From Ornithinibacillus salinisoli (GTDB taxonomy: Bacteria > Bacillota > Bacilli > Bacillales > Amphibacillaceae), in the NCBI RefSeq assembly GCF_042682545.1, contig NZ_JBHUHQ010000015.1: DNA of 64,000 nucleotides. The stretch is one strand, 5' to 3'. Positions 42,540 through 51,446 of this stretch are shown piece after piece. Made by a program: the position numbers and the translations under genes. Positions within the stretch are counted from its first letter, which is position 1. Each line of letters opens with the position of its first letter. A model generated the notes under the pieces. The model saw only the letters and a program-made list of their open reading frames with translations. It ran no database searches and had not been told where the DNA came from.

Positions 42540-43550
42540 TTGGCAGTAATTACTGATAAATTTGGTCGACCACTACGGGATCTGCGTATTTCTGTTACAG
42601 ATCGATGTAATTTCAGGTGTACGTATTGTATGCCCAAGGAGATTTTTGGCAAGGACTACCAATTTTTGCCTAAAAATCACTTATTACGTTTTGAAGAAAT
42701 CGAACGACTAGCTAATTTATTTGTTCAGTTAGGTGTTAAAAAGATTCGCTTAACCGGTGGAGAACCATTGTTACGGAGAGATTTACCTAAGTTAGTAGAA
42801 AAACTAGCTGTGATTGACGGATTAGAAGACATTGGGTTAACGACAAATGCTAGTCTGCTGGAAAAGATGGCAGCTGAACTGAAGCGTTCGGGAGTAAATC
42901 GAATTAATGTTAGTTTGGATGCATTAGATAATAAAGTTTTTCAAACTATAAATGATAGTGGAGTGAGTACGGATCGGGTATTAAAAGGTATAGAAAAAGC
43001 AATCGAAGTCGGCCTTGAGGTCAAGATAAATATGGTCGTAAAAAAAGGAATGAATGAACACGAGGTTATTCCAATGGCTAGTTACTTTAAGGAAAAAGGA
43101 GTCACATTACGTTTTATTGAGTTTATGGATGTTGGAAAAACGAATGGCTGGGATTTCAGTAAGGTTGTAACGAAAAAAGAGCTATTCCAACAGCTTTCTT
43201 CTCATTTTGAACTGGAACCCGTGGAACCAGCTTATGTTGGTGAAGTAGCGAAAAGATATCGTTATACAGGTACAGATACAGAGGTAGGCTTTATTACTTC
43301 CGTTTCGGAATCATTTTGCTCTACGTGTACACGTGCAAGAATTGCAGCGGACGGAAAGCTATATACGTGTTTATTCGCTGGTGGCGGATTTAGTTTCAGG
43401 GATCTATTACGATCTGGAGCAGATGACGAAGAAGTTCGATCGACCATTACATCCATTTGGAATAAGCGTACTGATAGGTACTCCGACGAACGAACAGAAG
43501 AAACAGCCAAACACAAACAAAAAATCGAAATGTCCTACATTGGAGGATAA
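42540..43550 (+). CDS. moaA: GTP 3',8-cyclase MoaA
   Basis: 336 residues, TTG start with AGGAGGGG upstream. Radical SAM enzyme for the first step of molybdopterin synthesis. The SAM cluster is CNFRCTYC (Cys23, Cys27, Cys30), the second GTP-binding 4Fe-4S site is SFCSTCTRARIAADGKLYTC, and the essential C-terminal Gly-Gly is intact (SYIGG). Placed 69 bases after fdhD, in the molybdoenzyme operon. A class A palindrome lies two bases after the stop. Confidence 0.96.
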   Translation: MAVITDKFGRPLRDLRISVTDRCNFRCTYCMPKEIFGKDYQFLPKNHLLRFEEIERLANLFVQLGVKKIRLTGGEPLLRRDLPKLVEKLAVIDGLEDIGLTTNASLLEKMAAELKRSGVNRINVSLDALDNKVFQTINDSGVSTDRVLKGIEKAIEVGLEVKINMVVKKGMNEHEVIPMASYFKEKGVTLRFIEFMDVGKTNGWDFSKVVTKKELFQQLSSHFELEPVEPAYVGEVAKRYRYTGTDTEVGFITSVSESFCSTCTRARIAADGKLYTCLFAGGGFSFRDLLRSGADDEEVRSTITSIWNKRTDRYSDERTEETAKHKQKIEMSYIGG

Positions 43551-43552
43551 GG

Positions 43553-43591
43553 GGTGCCTGTCACTGTCAAAATTCGACAAGTGACAGGCAC
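43553..43591. repeat. REP-like palindrome, class A variant
   Basis: About 39 bp: GGTGCCTGTCACTGTCA, short AT centre, then CGACAAGTGACAGGCAC; two bases after the moaA stop. Confidence 0.85.
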
Positions 43592-43628
43592 TTTATAGCT
43601 ATTAACTATTGTTGAAGGTAGTGATGAT

Positions 43629-44540
43629 ATGAGAAATGTTCGGATTGGAATTGTTGGACTTGGTAATATTGCACAAAAAGCCTATCTTCCCATTTTAACA
43701 AAGGAAACGGATTGGTCATTGGTGGGTGCTTATTCCCCTACCAAAGAGAAAAGAAAGCGTATTTGTAAGCAGTATCGAATGCAAGATTACAACAGCCTAC
43801 CTAGACTTCTAGAAAATTGTGATGCAATATTTGTACATAGCTCGACTGACTCCCATTTTGAAATTGTATCACAAGCTTTACGAGCTGGAGTGGAGGTATA
43901 TGTTGATAAACCACTTGCAGCCACAGTTACAGAAGCGGAGAAATTAGTTGAACTTGCTAATAATTATAATAGAAAACTTATGGTAGGGTTCAACCGTCGC
44001 TTTGCTCCGATGTATATGGAGGCAAAGGAGAATGTGAAAAATTTAGCCTGGGTTCGATTTGATAAGCACCGTGCTAATAAGGTTGGACCAGATTCTTATC
44101 AATACAAGATGCTGGATGACTACATACATTTAGTTGACACGGTAAGGTGGTTGGCAGATGGTAATATTCATGTGGTGCACCATCAACTGAAGGTGAATGA
44201 AAGAAGTCAGTTACTCTATGCGAATCATATGTATGAATCAAGTGATCAGGTTACCTTCCATACTACAATGCATCGAAAAGCTGGTACGAATTTAGAACAA
44301 TTAGAACTTGTTGGTGAAGATGCAGTTATACGTGTGAAAAACATGAATATCATGGAGATCGAACAAAACAATTCGATTATTACTAAAAATCCCTCCTCAT
44401 GGGAAACTGTTTTAAAGCAAAGAGGATTCGAAGATGCAATTCATCACTTTATCAAATGTATTCAACATGATACGCAACCAATCGTAAACGGAGAAGAAGG
44501 ACTACAATCACAAATTCTTGTAGAAAAATTAATGTATTAA
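43629..44540 (+). CDS. Gfo/Idh/MocA family oxidoreductase
   Basis: 303 residues. N-terminal Rossmann fold (IGIVGLGNIAQKAYLPIL, about residues 4-21) and the family motif VDKPLAATVTEAEKL near residue 95, followed by the alpha/beta substrate domain. NAD(P)-dependent dehydrogenase or isomerase of sugars or cyclitols; no specific substrate indicated. The TAA is directly joined to a class C palindrome. The gene to the right has its own start region and may be independent. Confidence 0.88.
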   Translation: MRNVRIGIVGLGNIAQKAYLPILTKETDWSLVGAYSPTKEKRKRICKQYRMQDYNSLPRLLENCDAIFVHSSTDSHFEIVSQALRAGVEVYVDKPLAATVTEAEKLVELANNYNRKLMVGFNRRFAPMYMEAKENVKNLAWVRFDKHRANKVGPDSYQYKMLDDYIHLVDTVRWLADGNIHVVHHQLKVNERSQLLYANHMYESSDQVTFHTTMHRKAGTNLEQLELVGEDAVIRVKNMNIMEIEQNNSIITKNPSSWETVLKQRGFEDAIHHFIKCIQHDTQPIVNGEEGLQSQILVEKLMY

Positions 44541-44590
44541 GGTGCCTGTCACCCGTCGATTATTGTCGGATCTTGTCGGTGACAGGCACC
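44541..44590. repeat. REP-like palindrome, class C in reverse orientation
   Basis: 50 bp with exact 13-bp arms; read on the minus strand the centre is GACAAGATCCGACAATAATC, matching class C. Starts on the base after the preceding stop codon. It is the last copy in the window. Confidence 0.88.
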
Positions 44591-44640
44591 TTGATTATGG
44601 AAAGCTACTTTTGATAAATTTTAGGTAGGGGTGAAACGAA

Positions 44641-45624
44641 ATGAAATATAATCAATTTGGTAAGACGGATTTGAGGATTAGTGAATTAAGCTTTGGCACG
44701 TGGGCAATTGGTGGTGCCTGGGGTAAGACAAATGATGCAGAAGCGCTAAAAGGGTTAGAAAAGGCGATGGCTGAGGGGGTTAATTTCTTTGATACAGCAG
44801 ATGTATATGGAGATGGCCATAGTGAAGAACTCATAGCAAAAGCAACAAAGGGGAAAGAAACGGAGATACATATTGCTACTAAGTTTTGTCGTGCTGGTGA
44901 TATTTATGACCCAAAAACGTATACGATGGAGCAAGTCCAGACATATTGCGAGAACAGTCTAAGACGATTACAACGGGAGCAAATTGATTTGTATCAAATT
45001 CATTGCCCACCACTAGAAATACTAAAGAATGGACAAGTATTTGAGGTATTAGAAAAATTAAAAGATCAGGGTAAAATACGTTATTACGGTGTTAGTGTTG
45101 AAACCGTCGAGGAAGGCATGTATGTACTAGAAAATTCCAATGCAAGCTCCTTGCAGGTGATATGTAATCTTTTCCGGCAAAAGCCATTGGAAGAACTCTT
45201 TCCAAAAGCAATGGAAAAAGGAGTTGGTATCCTGGCGAGAGTACCGTTAGCTAGTGGTTTATTAACAGGTAAATTCCAGGCGAACGCCCAATTTGAGAAC
45301 GACGATCACCGTCATTTTAATCGTGATGGACAAGAATTTAATATTGGCGAAACGTTTGCAGGACTTGAATTCCAAAAAGGAGTAGAATTGAGTAAGGAAC
45401 TTGGTTGGATAGCAGAGGGAAGAGGAAATATGACACGTGCTGCTCTTAAATGGATCATGGAACAAGAGGCAGTTACAAGTGTCATTCCTGGATTTAGGAA
45501 TGTAAACCAGGTAGAGGATAATTTACATGCAACCAAAGTAAAGGATTATACGCACGCCGAGTTAGAGCGTTTAAAAGCATTCTATCAAGAACACGTTCAC
45601 GAGCATATTCGTGGGCCATATTAA
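44641..45624 (+). CDS. Aldo/keto reductase
   Basis: 327 residues, AGGGGTGA before the ATG. TIM-barrel NADP-dependent reductase; catalytic tetrad visible as Asp/Tyr in FFDTADVYGDGHSEELIAKA (about 50-70), Lys in IHIATKF and His in LYQIHCPP (about 120); cofactor loop in VTSVIPGFRNVNQVEDN near 285. Resembles the IolS/YccK group. The next gene starts 22 bases after this stop, so both may act on the same sugar-type substrate. Confidence 0.92.
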   Translation: MKYNQFGKTDLRISELSFGTWAIGGAWGKTNDAEALKGLEKAMAEGVNFFDTADVYGDGHSEELIAKATKGKETEIHIATKFCRAGDIYDPKTYTMEQVQTYCENSLRRLQREQIDLYQIHCPPLEILKNGQVFEVLEKLKDQGKIRYYGVSVETVEEGMYVLENSNASSLQVICNLFRQKPLEELFPKAMEKGVGILARVPLASGLLTGKFQANAQFENDDHRHFNRDGQEFNIGETFAGLEFQKGVELSKELGWIAEGRGNMTRAALKWIMEQEAVTSVIPGFRNVNQVEDNLHATKVKDYTHAELERLKAFYQEHVHEHIRGPY

Positions 45625-45646
45625 AGATAATGAAGGAGGAATCATA

Positions 45647-46648
45647 ATGACGAAGGTACGTTGGGGAGTATTGAGTACGGCTGGTATTGCCCAAAAGGCT
45701 TTACTTCCAGCTTTTAGTCGAGCAGATAATGCAGAGGTTGTTGCAATTGCTAGTGGAGGTGGAATTGAAAAAGCAGAAGCTGTTGCGAAGAGATTTCAAA
45801 TTGAAAAAACGTATGACAGCTATGATAGATTGTTAGATGATCAGACTATTGATGCCGTTTATATTCCGTTACCAAACCATCTGCATAAAAATTGGGTCAT
45901 TCAAGCAGCTAAAAAAGGTAAGCACATATTATGTGAGAAACCTGCAGCTCTAACTGCAGAAGATGTTGAGGAATTGAAAAGCATATGTGAAGAAAGTAAC
46001 GTTATCTTTATGGAAGCATTTATGTACCACTTTCATCCGCAGCATGATCGTGTAAAAGCAATAATCGCAGCTGGGGAAATAGGAGAAGTAACTTTTATGC
46101 GGGCTGGCTTTACATTTTATCTGGGGCAAAAGGATTGTAATATCCGAATGAGTGAACAAAAGGGTGGCGGAAGCATTTATGATATTGGTTGTTATGGGAT
46201 TCATGCCATTCGAAATATTCTTGGTCAAGAGCCTGAAACGGTTCTTGTAAGAGCTACTAAAGATCCTGACTATGATGTTGATACAGATGCTATCGGATTC
46301 ATGACATTTTCTAATGGTGTGCGAGCGACCTTTGATTCAAGCTTTAATTTGTATAACCGAACGGAGTATGAGGTGTTTGGAACGAAAGGAAGGATAACTG
46401 TTCCAAGAGCATACCGCCCTGATAAGAATGGTGGGGAAGGTTTAATCATTGTTGAAAAAGACGGTGTTACACTTACGGAAGCGATAACTGCAGACCAATA
46501 CCGGGAAGAAGTGGAACACATATCTCAGGCTATTTTAATGGACGATCGTAACCTAAAACATAGTATCGCTAATACGATTAACAATATGCGTGTCATTGAT
46601 GCTTGTTACCAATCTATTGAATCTGGAGAAGTAGTAAAAATTAAATAA
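45647..46648 (+). CDS. Gfo/Idh/MocA family oxidoreductase
   Basis: 333 residues from the ATG at 45647 (AAGGAGGA eight bases upstream); the longer frame from 45611 overlaps the aldo/keto reductase gene. Rossmann start RWGVLSTAGIAQKALLPAFSR, conserved KHILCEKPAALTAEDVEEL near 95, and the substrate-site region GGGSIYDIGCYGIHAIRNILG near 180, similar to dimeric dihydrodiol/xylose dehydrogenases. Probably oxidises a sugar or sugar alcohol. Last gene before a terminator. Confidence 0.92.
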   Translation: MTKVRWGVLSTAGIAQKALLPAFSRADNAEVVAIASGGGIEKAEAVAKRFQIEKTYDSYDRLLDDQTIDAVYIPLPNHLHKNWVIQAAKKGKHILCEKPAALTAEDVEELKSICEESNVIFMEAFMYHFHPQHDRVKAIIAAGEIGEVTFMRAGFTFYLGQKDCNIRMSEQKGGGSIYDIGCYGIHAIRNILGQEPETVLVRATKDPDYDVDTDAIGFMTFSNGVRATFDSSFNLYNRTEYEVFGTKGRITVPRAYRPDKNGGEGLIIVEKDGVTLTEAITADQYREEVEHISQAILMDDRNLKHSIANTINNMRVIDACYQSIESGEVVKIK

Positions 46649-46664
46649 CCTTGATGCCTAGATG

Positions 46665-46702
46665 AAAAAGTTAGAACCTCAAATGGTTCTAACTTTTTTT
46701 TA
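46665..46702 (+). terminator. Terminator after the second Gfo/Idh/MocA gene
   Basis: AAAAAGTTAGAACC (46665-46678) pairs with GGTTCTAACTTTTT (46685-46698), loop TCAAAT, then more T residues. Confidence 0.92.
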
Positions 46703-46806
46703 CTATAGGCTCTATTAAAATCGATTGTTGTTATTATTTAATAGTTTGTGCAGTAATTTTGCGTAGATTTACTTTCACAGTCTATTTCAATAGTGTGCTA
46801 CAAAAC

Positions 46807-47212
46807 CGCTCCGTAAGAATACTTCGCTTTCACTTCCAGCACAAGTACGACATCTGTTCAAGCTCCTTTAGGTCGCTTTTACAGTGTCTACTTTGCCGTG
46901 GGTCCGGCCTCAGCCAGGGTACTACTTGAATATGCTTCTTTGTTCCCTTGCGCCGAGGAAATATTCTTCGAAGCGTTACTTGTAGACGCAGGCGCATCTA
47001 TCCGGGGTCTTCGGACACGTGCTGTTCCCACAGGACATGGAAAGCTACAGCAGCATTGCATCGCACGAAGAAAATTGGTTTATATTTTCGAGGAGTCTTC
47101 ATATTCTTCCTCCGCTAATGGTGATTTCTTGTTTAAAGAAAAGTGTTACTACTTAACTAGCATAGGAAATACACGAAGACTCCCGAGGAAAGTGAAGTGT
47201 ATTTCTGGAGCG
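46807..47212. repeat. About 400-bp non-coding element with imperfect terminal inverted repeats
   Basis: The left end CGCTCCGTAAGAATACTTCG plus CTTTC (46807-46831) is an imperfect inverted copy of 47188-47212 (roughly 20 of 25 positions agree). The interior is richer in GC than its neighbours, and phrases such as CATCTATCCGGGGTCTTCGG recall long intergenic repeats of Oceanobacillus and Virgibacillus genomes (from memory, unchecked). The 154-codon open frame across it (46898-47362) has no ribosome binding site and a composition unlike protein, so I treat the element as non-coding. Confidence 0.5.
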
Positions 47213-47336
47213 GAGATCACGTTACAATTACGTCACATTTTCTATCATTTACACATTAAGAATCCATTACTTAGAAGCAACCACCCTGTAAAGCTACCTA
47301 TCTATAACAAATGCATAATCATTTCAAATTATCATC

Positions 47337-47396
47337 TTGCATGTACGTACAAATTATATTAATATAAACGTATACATACATTCTCATACGTACATA
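47337..47396 (+). promoter_or_regulatory. araDBA promoter with two AraR boxes
   Basis: TTGCAT (47337-47342), 17-base spacer, TAATAT (47360-47365). ATGTACGTACAAAT (47341-47354) overlaps the -35/spacer and ATACGTACAT (47386-47395) lies downstream; their centres are 43 bases apart, like the cooperative AraR operator pairs known in Bacillus subtilis. Arabinose should release AraR. Confidence 0.7.
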
Positions 47397-47421
47397 TTTT
47401 TCAGGAAAGGTGTGTGGAAAA

Positions 47422-48114
47422 ATGTTAGAGGATTTAAAACAGAAGGTACTTGAAGCAAATCTAGCATTACCAGAATATAATCTCGTAACTTTTACTTGGG
47501 GAAATGTAAGCGGTGTCAGTAGGGAATCGGAACTCATCGTTATTAAGCCCAGCGGTGTTCCGTATGAAAAATTAACTGTAGATGATATGGTCGTTGTTGA
47601 TTTTGATGGAAAAGTAGTAGAAGGAGAGTTAAACCCATCTTCAGATACGCCTACACATATCGTCTTATATAAAAATTTTCCGGATATTGGTGGAGTTGTC
47701 CATACACATGCTCCTTGGTCAACAAGCTGGGCACAAGCTGGTAAAGGTATACCAGCATTAGGCACAACTCATGGTGACTATTTTTATGGGACAGTACCAT
47801 GTACACGACCTATGACCCATGTAGAGATTAATAAAGCATATGAGAAGGAAACAGGTAATGTCATTGTAGAGACATTTAAAGAGGTGGATCCTAATCAAAT
47901 GCCAGGTGTTCTAGTACATAGTCATGCACCATTTACTTGGGGAAAAGATCCGCATGAAGCGGTTCACAATTCGGTAGTATTAGAAGAAGTTGCCAAAATG
48001 GCTTTACATACGTATCAATTGAATCCGACGATATTGCCTATGGATCAAGCATTACTAGATAAGCATTTTTTACGAAAACATGGTTCGAACGCATATTATG
48101 GACAAAAGAAATAA
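47422..48114 (+). CDS. araD: L-ribulose-5-phosphate 4-epimerase
   Basis: 230 residues from the ATG at 47422, the usual AraD length; a GTG at 47410 would add four residues but lies in the AGGAAAGG binding site. Class II aldolase fold converting L-ribulose-5-phosphate to D-xylulose-5-phosphate. Key motifs: TWGNVSG (phosphate binding, near 27), KPSGVPYE, and the zinc ligands in GVVHTHAPWSTSWAQ (near 95) plus HSHAPFTWG (near 170). First gene of araDBA. Confidence 0.95.
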   Translation: MLEDLKQKVLEANLALPEYNLVTFTWGNVSGVSRESELIVIKPSGVPYEKLTVDDMVVVDFDGKVVEGELNPSSDTPTHIVLYKNFPDIGGVVHTHAPWSTSWAQAGKGIPALGTTHGDYFYGTVPCTRPMTHVEINKAYEKETGNVIVETFKEVDPNQMPGVLVHSHAPFTWGKDPHEAVHNSVVLEEVAKMALHTYQLNPTILPMDQALLDKHFLRKHGSNAYYGQKK

Positions 48115-48127
48115 GGGGGATAAGGTG

Positions 48128-49795
48128 ATGACAAAAAAATATACCATTGGAGTCGATTATGGAACAGAATCAGGTAGGGCGGTTTTGGTTTCACTTGAGG
48201 ATGGAAAGGAAATTGCCGATCATGTTACGCCCTATAAACATGGTGTTATCGATGAGTATTTACCTGAATCGAATTTAAAATTGGATTATGAGTGGGCTTT
48301 ACAACATCCCCAGGATTATATCGAAGTTTTACAGCAATCGATTCCAGAAGTATTACAGGAATCTGGTGTACATCCTGATGACATTATTGGACTAGGAATT
48401 GATTTTACAGCTTGTACCATGTTACCGGTTGACAAATACGGTGAACCGTTATGCTTTCATCAAGACTTAAAGAATAATCCACATAGCTGGTTAAAGTTAT
48501 GGAAGCATCATGCTGCACAAGATGAAGCGAATCGTTTAAATGAAATTGCGGAAACGATGGGGGAACAATTTTTACCTAGATATGGCGGAAAACTATCATC
48601 TGAATGGATGATTGCGAAGATTTGGCAAATACTCAATGAAGCACCAGAAATCTATGAACAGACAGACAAGTTTGTAGAAGCAACAGATTGGGTCATATCC
48701 AAATTAACGAACAACCTTATAAGAAACAGCTGTACTGCTGGATATAAGTCCATTTGGCATAAGCAAGAGGGCTATCCGAGTAAGGAATTCTTTCAAGCAC
48801 TTGATCCACGCTTAGAGGATGTAACGGAAACGAAATTACGTGGCGAAGTTGTTCCATTAGGTACCAAAGCTGGTGAGCTGACAGAAGAAATGGCTGCACT
48901 TACTGGTTTACAATCGGGAATCTCTGTTGCAGTTGGAAATGTGGATGCACATGTATCCGTTCCTGCTATGGGAGTTGCCGAACCAGGTAAAATGGTCATG
49001 GTAATGGGAACGTCTATATGTCACTTGCTTTTAGGTGATGAAGAGAAACATGTAGAAGGAATGTGCGGAGTAGTAGAAGATGGTATTATTCCAGGATTTT
49101 ATGGTTATGAAGCTGGACAGTCTGCAGTAGGAGATATTTTTGCGTGGTATGTTGATCAAGCTGTTCCAGACTATGTCAAAATTGCTGCTAATGAAGAAGG
49201 TATTGATGTTCATCAATGGTTAGAACAAAAAGCTGCTACGTATAAACCTGGCGAAAGCGGATTATTAGCGCTAGATTGGTGGAATGGTAATCGTTCAGTA
49301 CTAGTTGATACGGAGTTAAGTGGCATGTTAGTTGGGATGACATTACAGACGAAGCCCGAAGAGATATACCGTGCATTGTTAGAGGCTACAGCATTTGGCA
49401 CCCGAAAAATTGTAGATGCTTTCCATCAAAATGGTGTAGAAGTAAATGAGTTATATGCATGTGGTGGGTTACCACATAAGAACAAATTATTAATGCAAAT
49501 TTATGCGGATGTTACGAATCGTCCAATTAAAATTGCGGATTCCTTCCAAACCCCAGCATTAGGAGCGGCTATGTTTGGAGCAGTTGCTGCTGGGAAAGCA
49601 AATGGGGGCTTTGATACGATCTTAGATGCAACGAAAAATATGGCTCGTATAAAAGACGAGGTAATCCAACCAATTCCTGAAAACGTATCTATTTATGAAA
49701 AGCTATTTCAGGAATATACGACACTTCATGATTATTTTGGTCGAGGTGAAAATAACGTCATGAAACGATTAAAATCACTTAGGTCGAAAAACTAA
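48128..49795 (+). CDS. araB: Ribulokinase
   Basis: 555 residues from the ATG at 48128 (AAGGTG upstream, 13 bases after araD); the longer frame overlaps araD. FGGY sugar kinase that phosphorylates L-ribulose with ATP. Start YTIGVDYGTESGRAVLVSLEDG is the phosphate-1 motif, GLGIDFTACTMLP the substrate region near 95, GNVDAHVSVPAMG and MVMGTSICHLLLG near 285-310, and ACGGLPHKNKLLMQIYADV the adenosine motif near 445. Complete. Confidence 0.96.
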   Translation: MTKKYTIGVDYGTESGRAVLVSLEDGKEIADHVTPYKHGVIDEYLPESNLKLDYEWALQHPQDYIEVLQQSIPEVLQESGVHPDDIIGLGIDFTACTMLPVDKYGEPLCFHQDLKNNPHSWLKLWKHHAAQDEANRLNEIAETMGEQFLPRYGGKLSSEWMIAKIWQILNEAPEIYEQTDKFVEATDWVISKLTNNLIRNSCTAGYKSIWHKQEGYPSKEFFQALDPRLEDVTETKLRGEVVPLGTKAGELTEEMAALTGLQSGISVAVGNVDAHVSVPAMGVAEPGKMVMVMGTSICHLLLGDEEKHVEGMCGVVEDGIIPGFYGYEAGQSAVGDIFAWYVDQAVPDYVKIAANEEGIDVHQWLEQKAATYKPGESGLLALDWWNGNRSVLVDTELSGMLVGMTLQTKPEEIYRALLEATAFGTRKIVDAFHQNGVEVNELYACGGLPHKNKLLMQIYADVTNRPIKIADSFQTPALGAAMFGAVAAGKANGGFDTILDATKNMARIKDEVIQPIPENVSIYEKLFQEYTTLHDYFGRGENNVMKRLKSLRSKN

Positions 49796-49815
49796 TATAT
49801 ATTGGGGGAATAGAT

Positions 49816-51300
49816 ATGTTAACAATCAAGCCTTATGAATTTTGGTTTGTTACGGGAAGTCAGCACTTATATGGAGAGGAAGCACTACAAGAAGTCGCAG
49901 ATCATGCAAAAGAGATGACAACAGTAATCAATGAAACTGGTAATCTACCTTTTAGAATAGTTTTTAAAGATGTACTGACAAATGCAAATGATATCCATCA
50001 GTTAATGTTAGATGCAAATAGTGATAAAAATTGTGCTGGTTTAATAACTTGGATGCATACCTTCTCTCCAGCAAAAATGTGGATTGCTGGGTTAAAAGCT
50101 CTGCAGAAACCATTATTACATTTACATACTCAATATAATCGTGATATTCCATGGCAGAAAATTGATATGGATTTTATGAATTTAAACCAATCTGCTCATG
50201 GTGATCGGGAGTATGGATTCATTGGAACACGTTTACATATTGCCCGTAAAGTTGTTGTTGGATATTGGCAAAGTGATGCTGTCTTAAACAAAATAGCAGG
50301 CTGGATGCAAACAGCTGTTGCCGTAACGGAAGGAACAAATATACGGGTTGCTCGTTTTGGAGATAACATGCGTAATGTTGCCGTTACAGATGGGGATAAA
50401 GTGGAAGCTCAAATAAAATTTGGCTGGACGGTTGATTATTATGGTATTGGTGATCTGGTTGAGGAGATGGCAAAAATACCTGATTCCGAAGTAGAAAAAC
50501 TATATAAGGAATATAAAGAATTGTATGAGCTACCACATGAGGCAAGTGAACCAGGACCTGTAAGAGATTCCATCATGGAACAGGCAAAAATTGAATTAGG
50601 GTTAAAAGCCTTTTTATCAGAACGTAATTACAATGCCTTTACTACTAATTTTGAAGATCTTCATGGCATGAAGCAGTTACCAGGCTTAGCAGCACAACGA
50701 TTAATGGCTCAAGGTTACGGTTTTGCAGGAGAAGGTGATTGGAGGACTGCAGCACTACTTCGAATGATGAAAGTCATTTCTGGCAATCAAGGAACCTCCT
50801 TTATGGAAGATTATACGTACCATTTGGACCCTGCAAATGAAATGATTTTAGGGTCACACATGTTAGAGATTTGTCCTACAGTTACGGCAACTAAGCCAAA
50901 AGTTGTTGTGAATCCACTTGGAATCGGTGGAAAGGAAGATCCAGCTCGACTAGTATTTGATGGCCGTGGTGGAGAAGCAGTAGTAGCATCTCTCATTGAA
51001 CTAGGTGGAAGATATAGACTTGTTGTAAATGAGGTTGAAGCGGTTCAACCGAAAGAAGAAACACCGAATTTACCAGTTGCAAAGGTATTATGGAAACCAG
51101 AACCTAGCCTAAGCGAAGCCACAGAGTCATGGATTTATGCAGGTGGAGCTCATCATACTGTATTTTCACTACATGTGACTGCGGATCAGTTATTTGATTA
51201 TGCTGATATGGTTGGAATGGAGTGTGTTGTTATCGATAACAACACGAATGTAAGACAGTTGAGAAATGAATTAACTGTATCGGAAGCCATTTGGAGATAA
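49816..51300 (+). CDS. araA: L-arabinose isomerase
   Basis: 494 residues, GGGGGAA before the ATG, 20 bases after araB. Converts L-arabinose to L-ribulose with Mn. Typical start YEFWFVTGSQHLYGEEAL; active-site residues lie in GEGDWRTAALLR and MEDYTYHL (Glu/His metal ligands near 305-345) and HMLEICPT. Last gene of araDBA before the hairpin at 51317. Confidence 0.97.
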   Translation: MLTIKPYEFWFVTGSQHLYGEEALQEVADHAKEMTTVINETGNLPFRIVFKDVLTNANDIHQLMLDANSDKNCAGLITWMHTFSPAKMWIAGLKALQKPLLHLHTQYNRDIPWQKIDMDFMNLNQSAHGDREYGFIGTRLHIARKVVVGYWQSDAVLNKIAGWMQTAVAVTEGTNIRVARFGDNMRNVAVTDGDKVEAQIKFGWTVDYYGIGDLVEEMAKIPDSEVEKLYKEYKELYELPHEASEPGPVRDSIMEQAKIELGLKAFLSERNYNAFTTNFEDLHGMKQLPGLAAQRLMAQGYGFAGEGDWRTAALLRMMKVISGNQGTSFMEDYTYHLDPANEMILGSHMLEICPTVTATKPKVVVNPLGIGGKEDPARLVFDGRGGEAVVASLIELGGRYRLVVNEVEAVQPKEETPNLPVAKVLWKPEPSLSEATESWIYAGGAHHTVFSLHVTADQLFDYADMVGMECVVIDNNTNVRQLRNELTVSEAIWR

Positions 51301-51316
51301 TATGATAAGAATGTAC

Positions 51317-51352
51317 AAATGCGGAGATTTACGAGTGTAGATCTCTGCATTT
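51317..51352 (+). terminator. Hairpin after araA
   Basis: AAATGCGGAGAT (51317-51328) pairs with ATCTCTGCATTT (51341-51352), one G-U pair; only a weak T run follows, so some read-through into araR is possible. Confidence 0.65.
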
Positions 51353-51392
51353 ATTTACATATGTAATTTACTAAATGAATATGATATTCTGT

Positions 51393-51408
51393 ACTTATAC
51401 GAATAAGT
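51393..51408 (+). promoter_or_regulatory. Candidate AraR autoregulatory operator
   Basis: ACTTATACGAATAAGT is a 6-bp inverted repeat around ACGA, 39 bases before the araR start and just after a plausible -10 (TATTCT). It resembles the other AraR boxes in core (TACG) and symmetry. Confidence 0.45.
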
Positions 51409-51446
51409 CATCAGACACAATGATGTATGGAGATGAGGCTGGTTAA

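Noticed and set aside
2326..44590. CRISPR array
   Set aside because: The palindromes are scattered at gene boundaries with no regular spacers and no cas genes.
46898..47362. 154-codon open frame upstream of araD
   Set aside because: No ribosome binding site, composition unlike neighbouring proteins, and it lies across the non-coding element with inverted ends and into the araD promoter.
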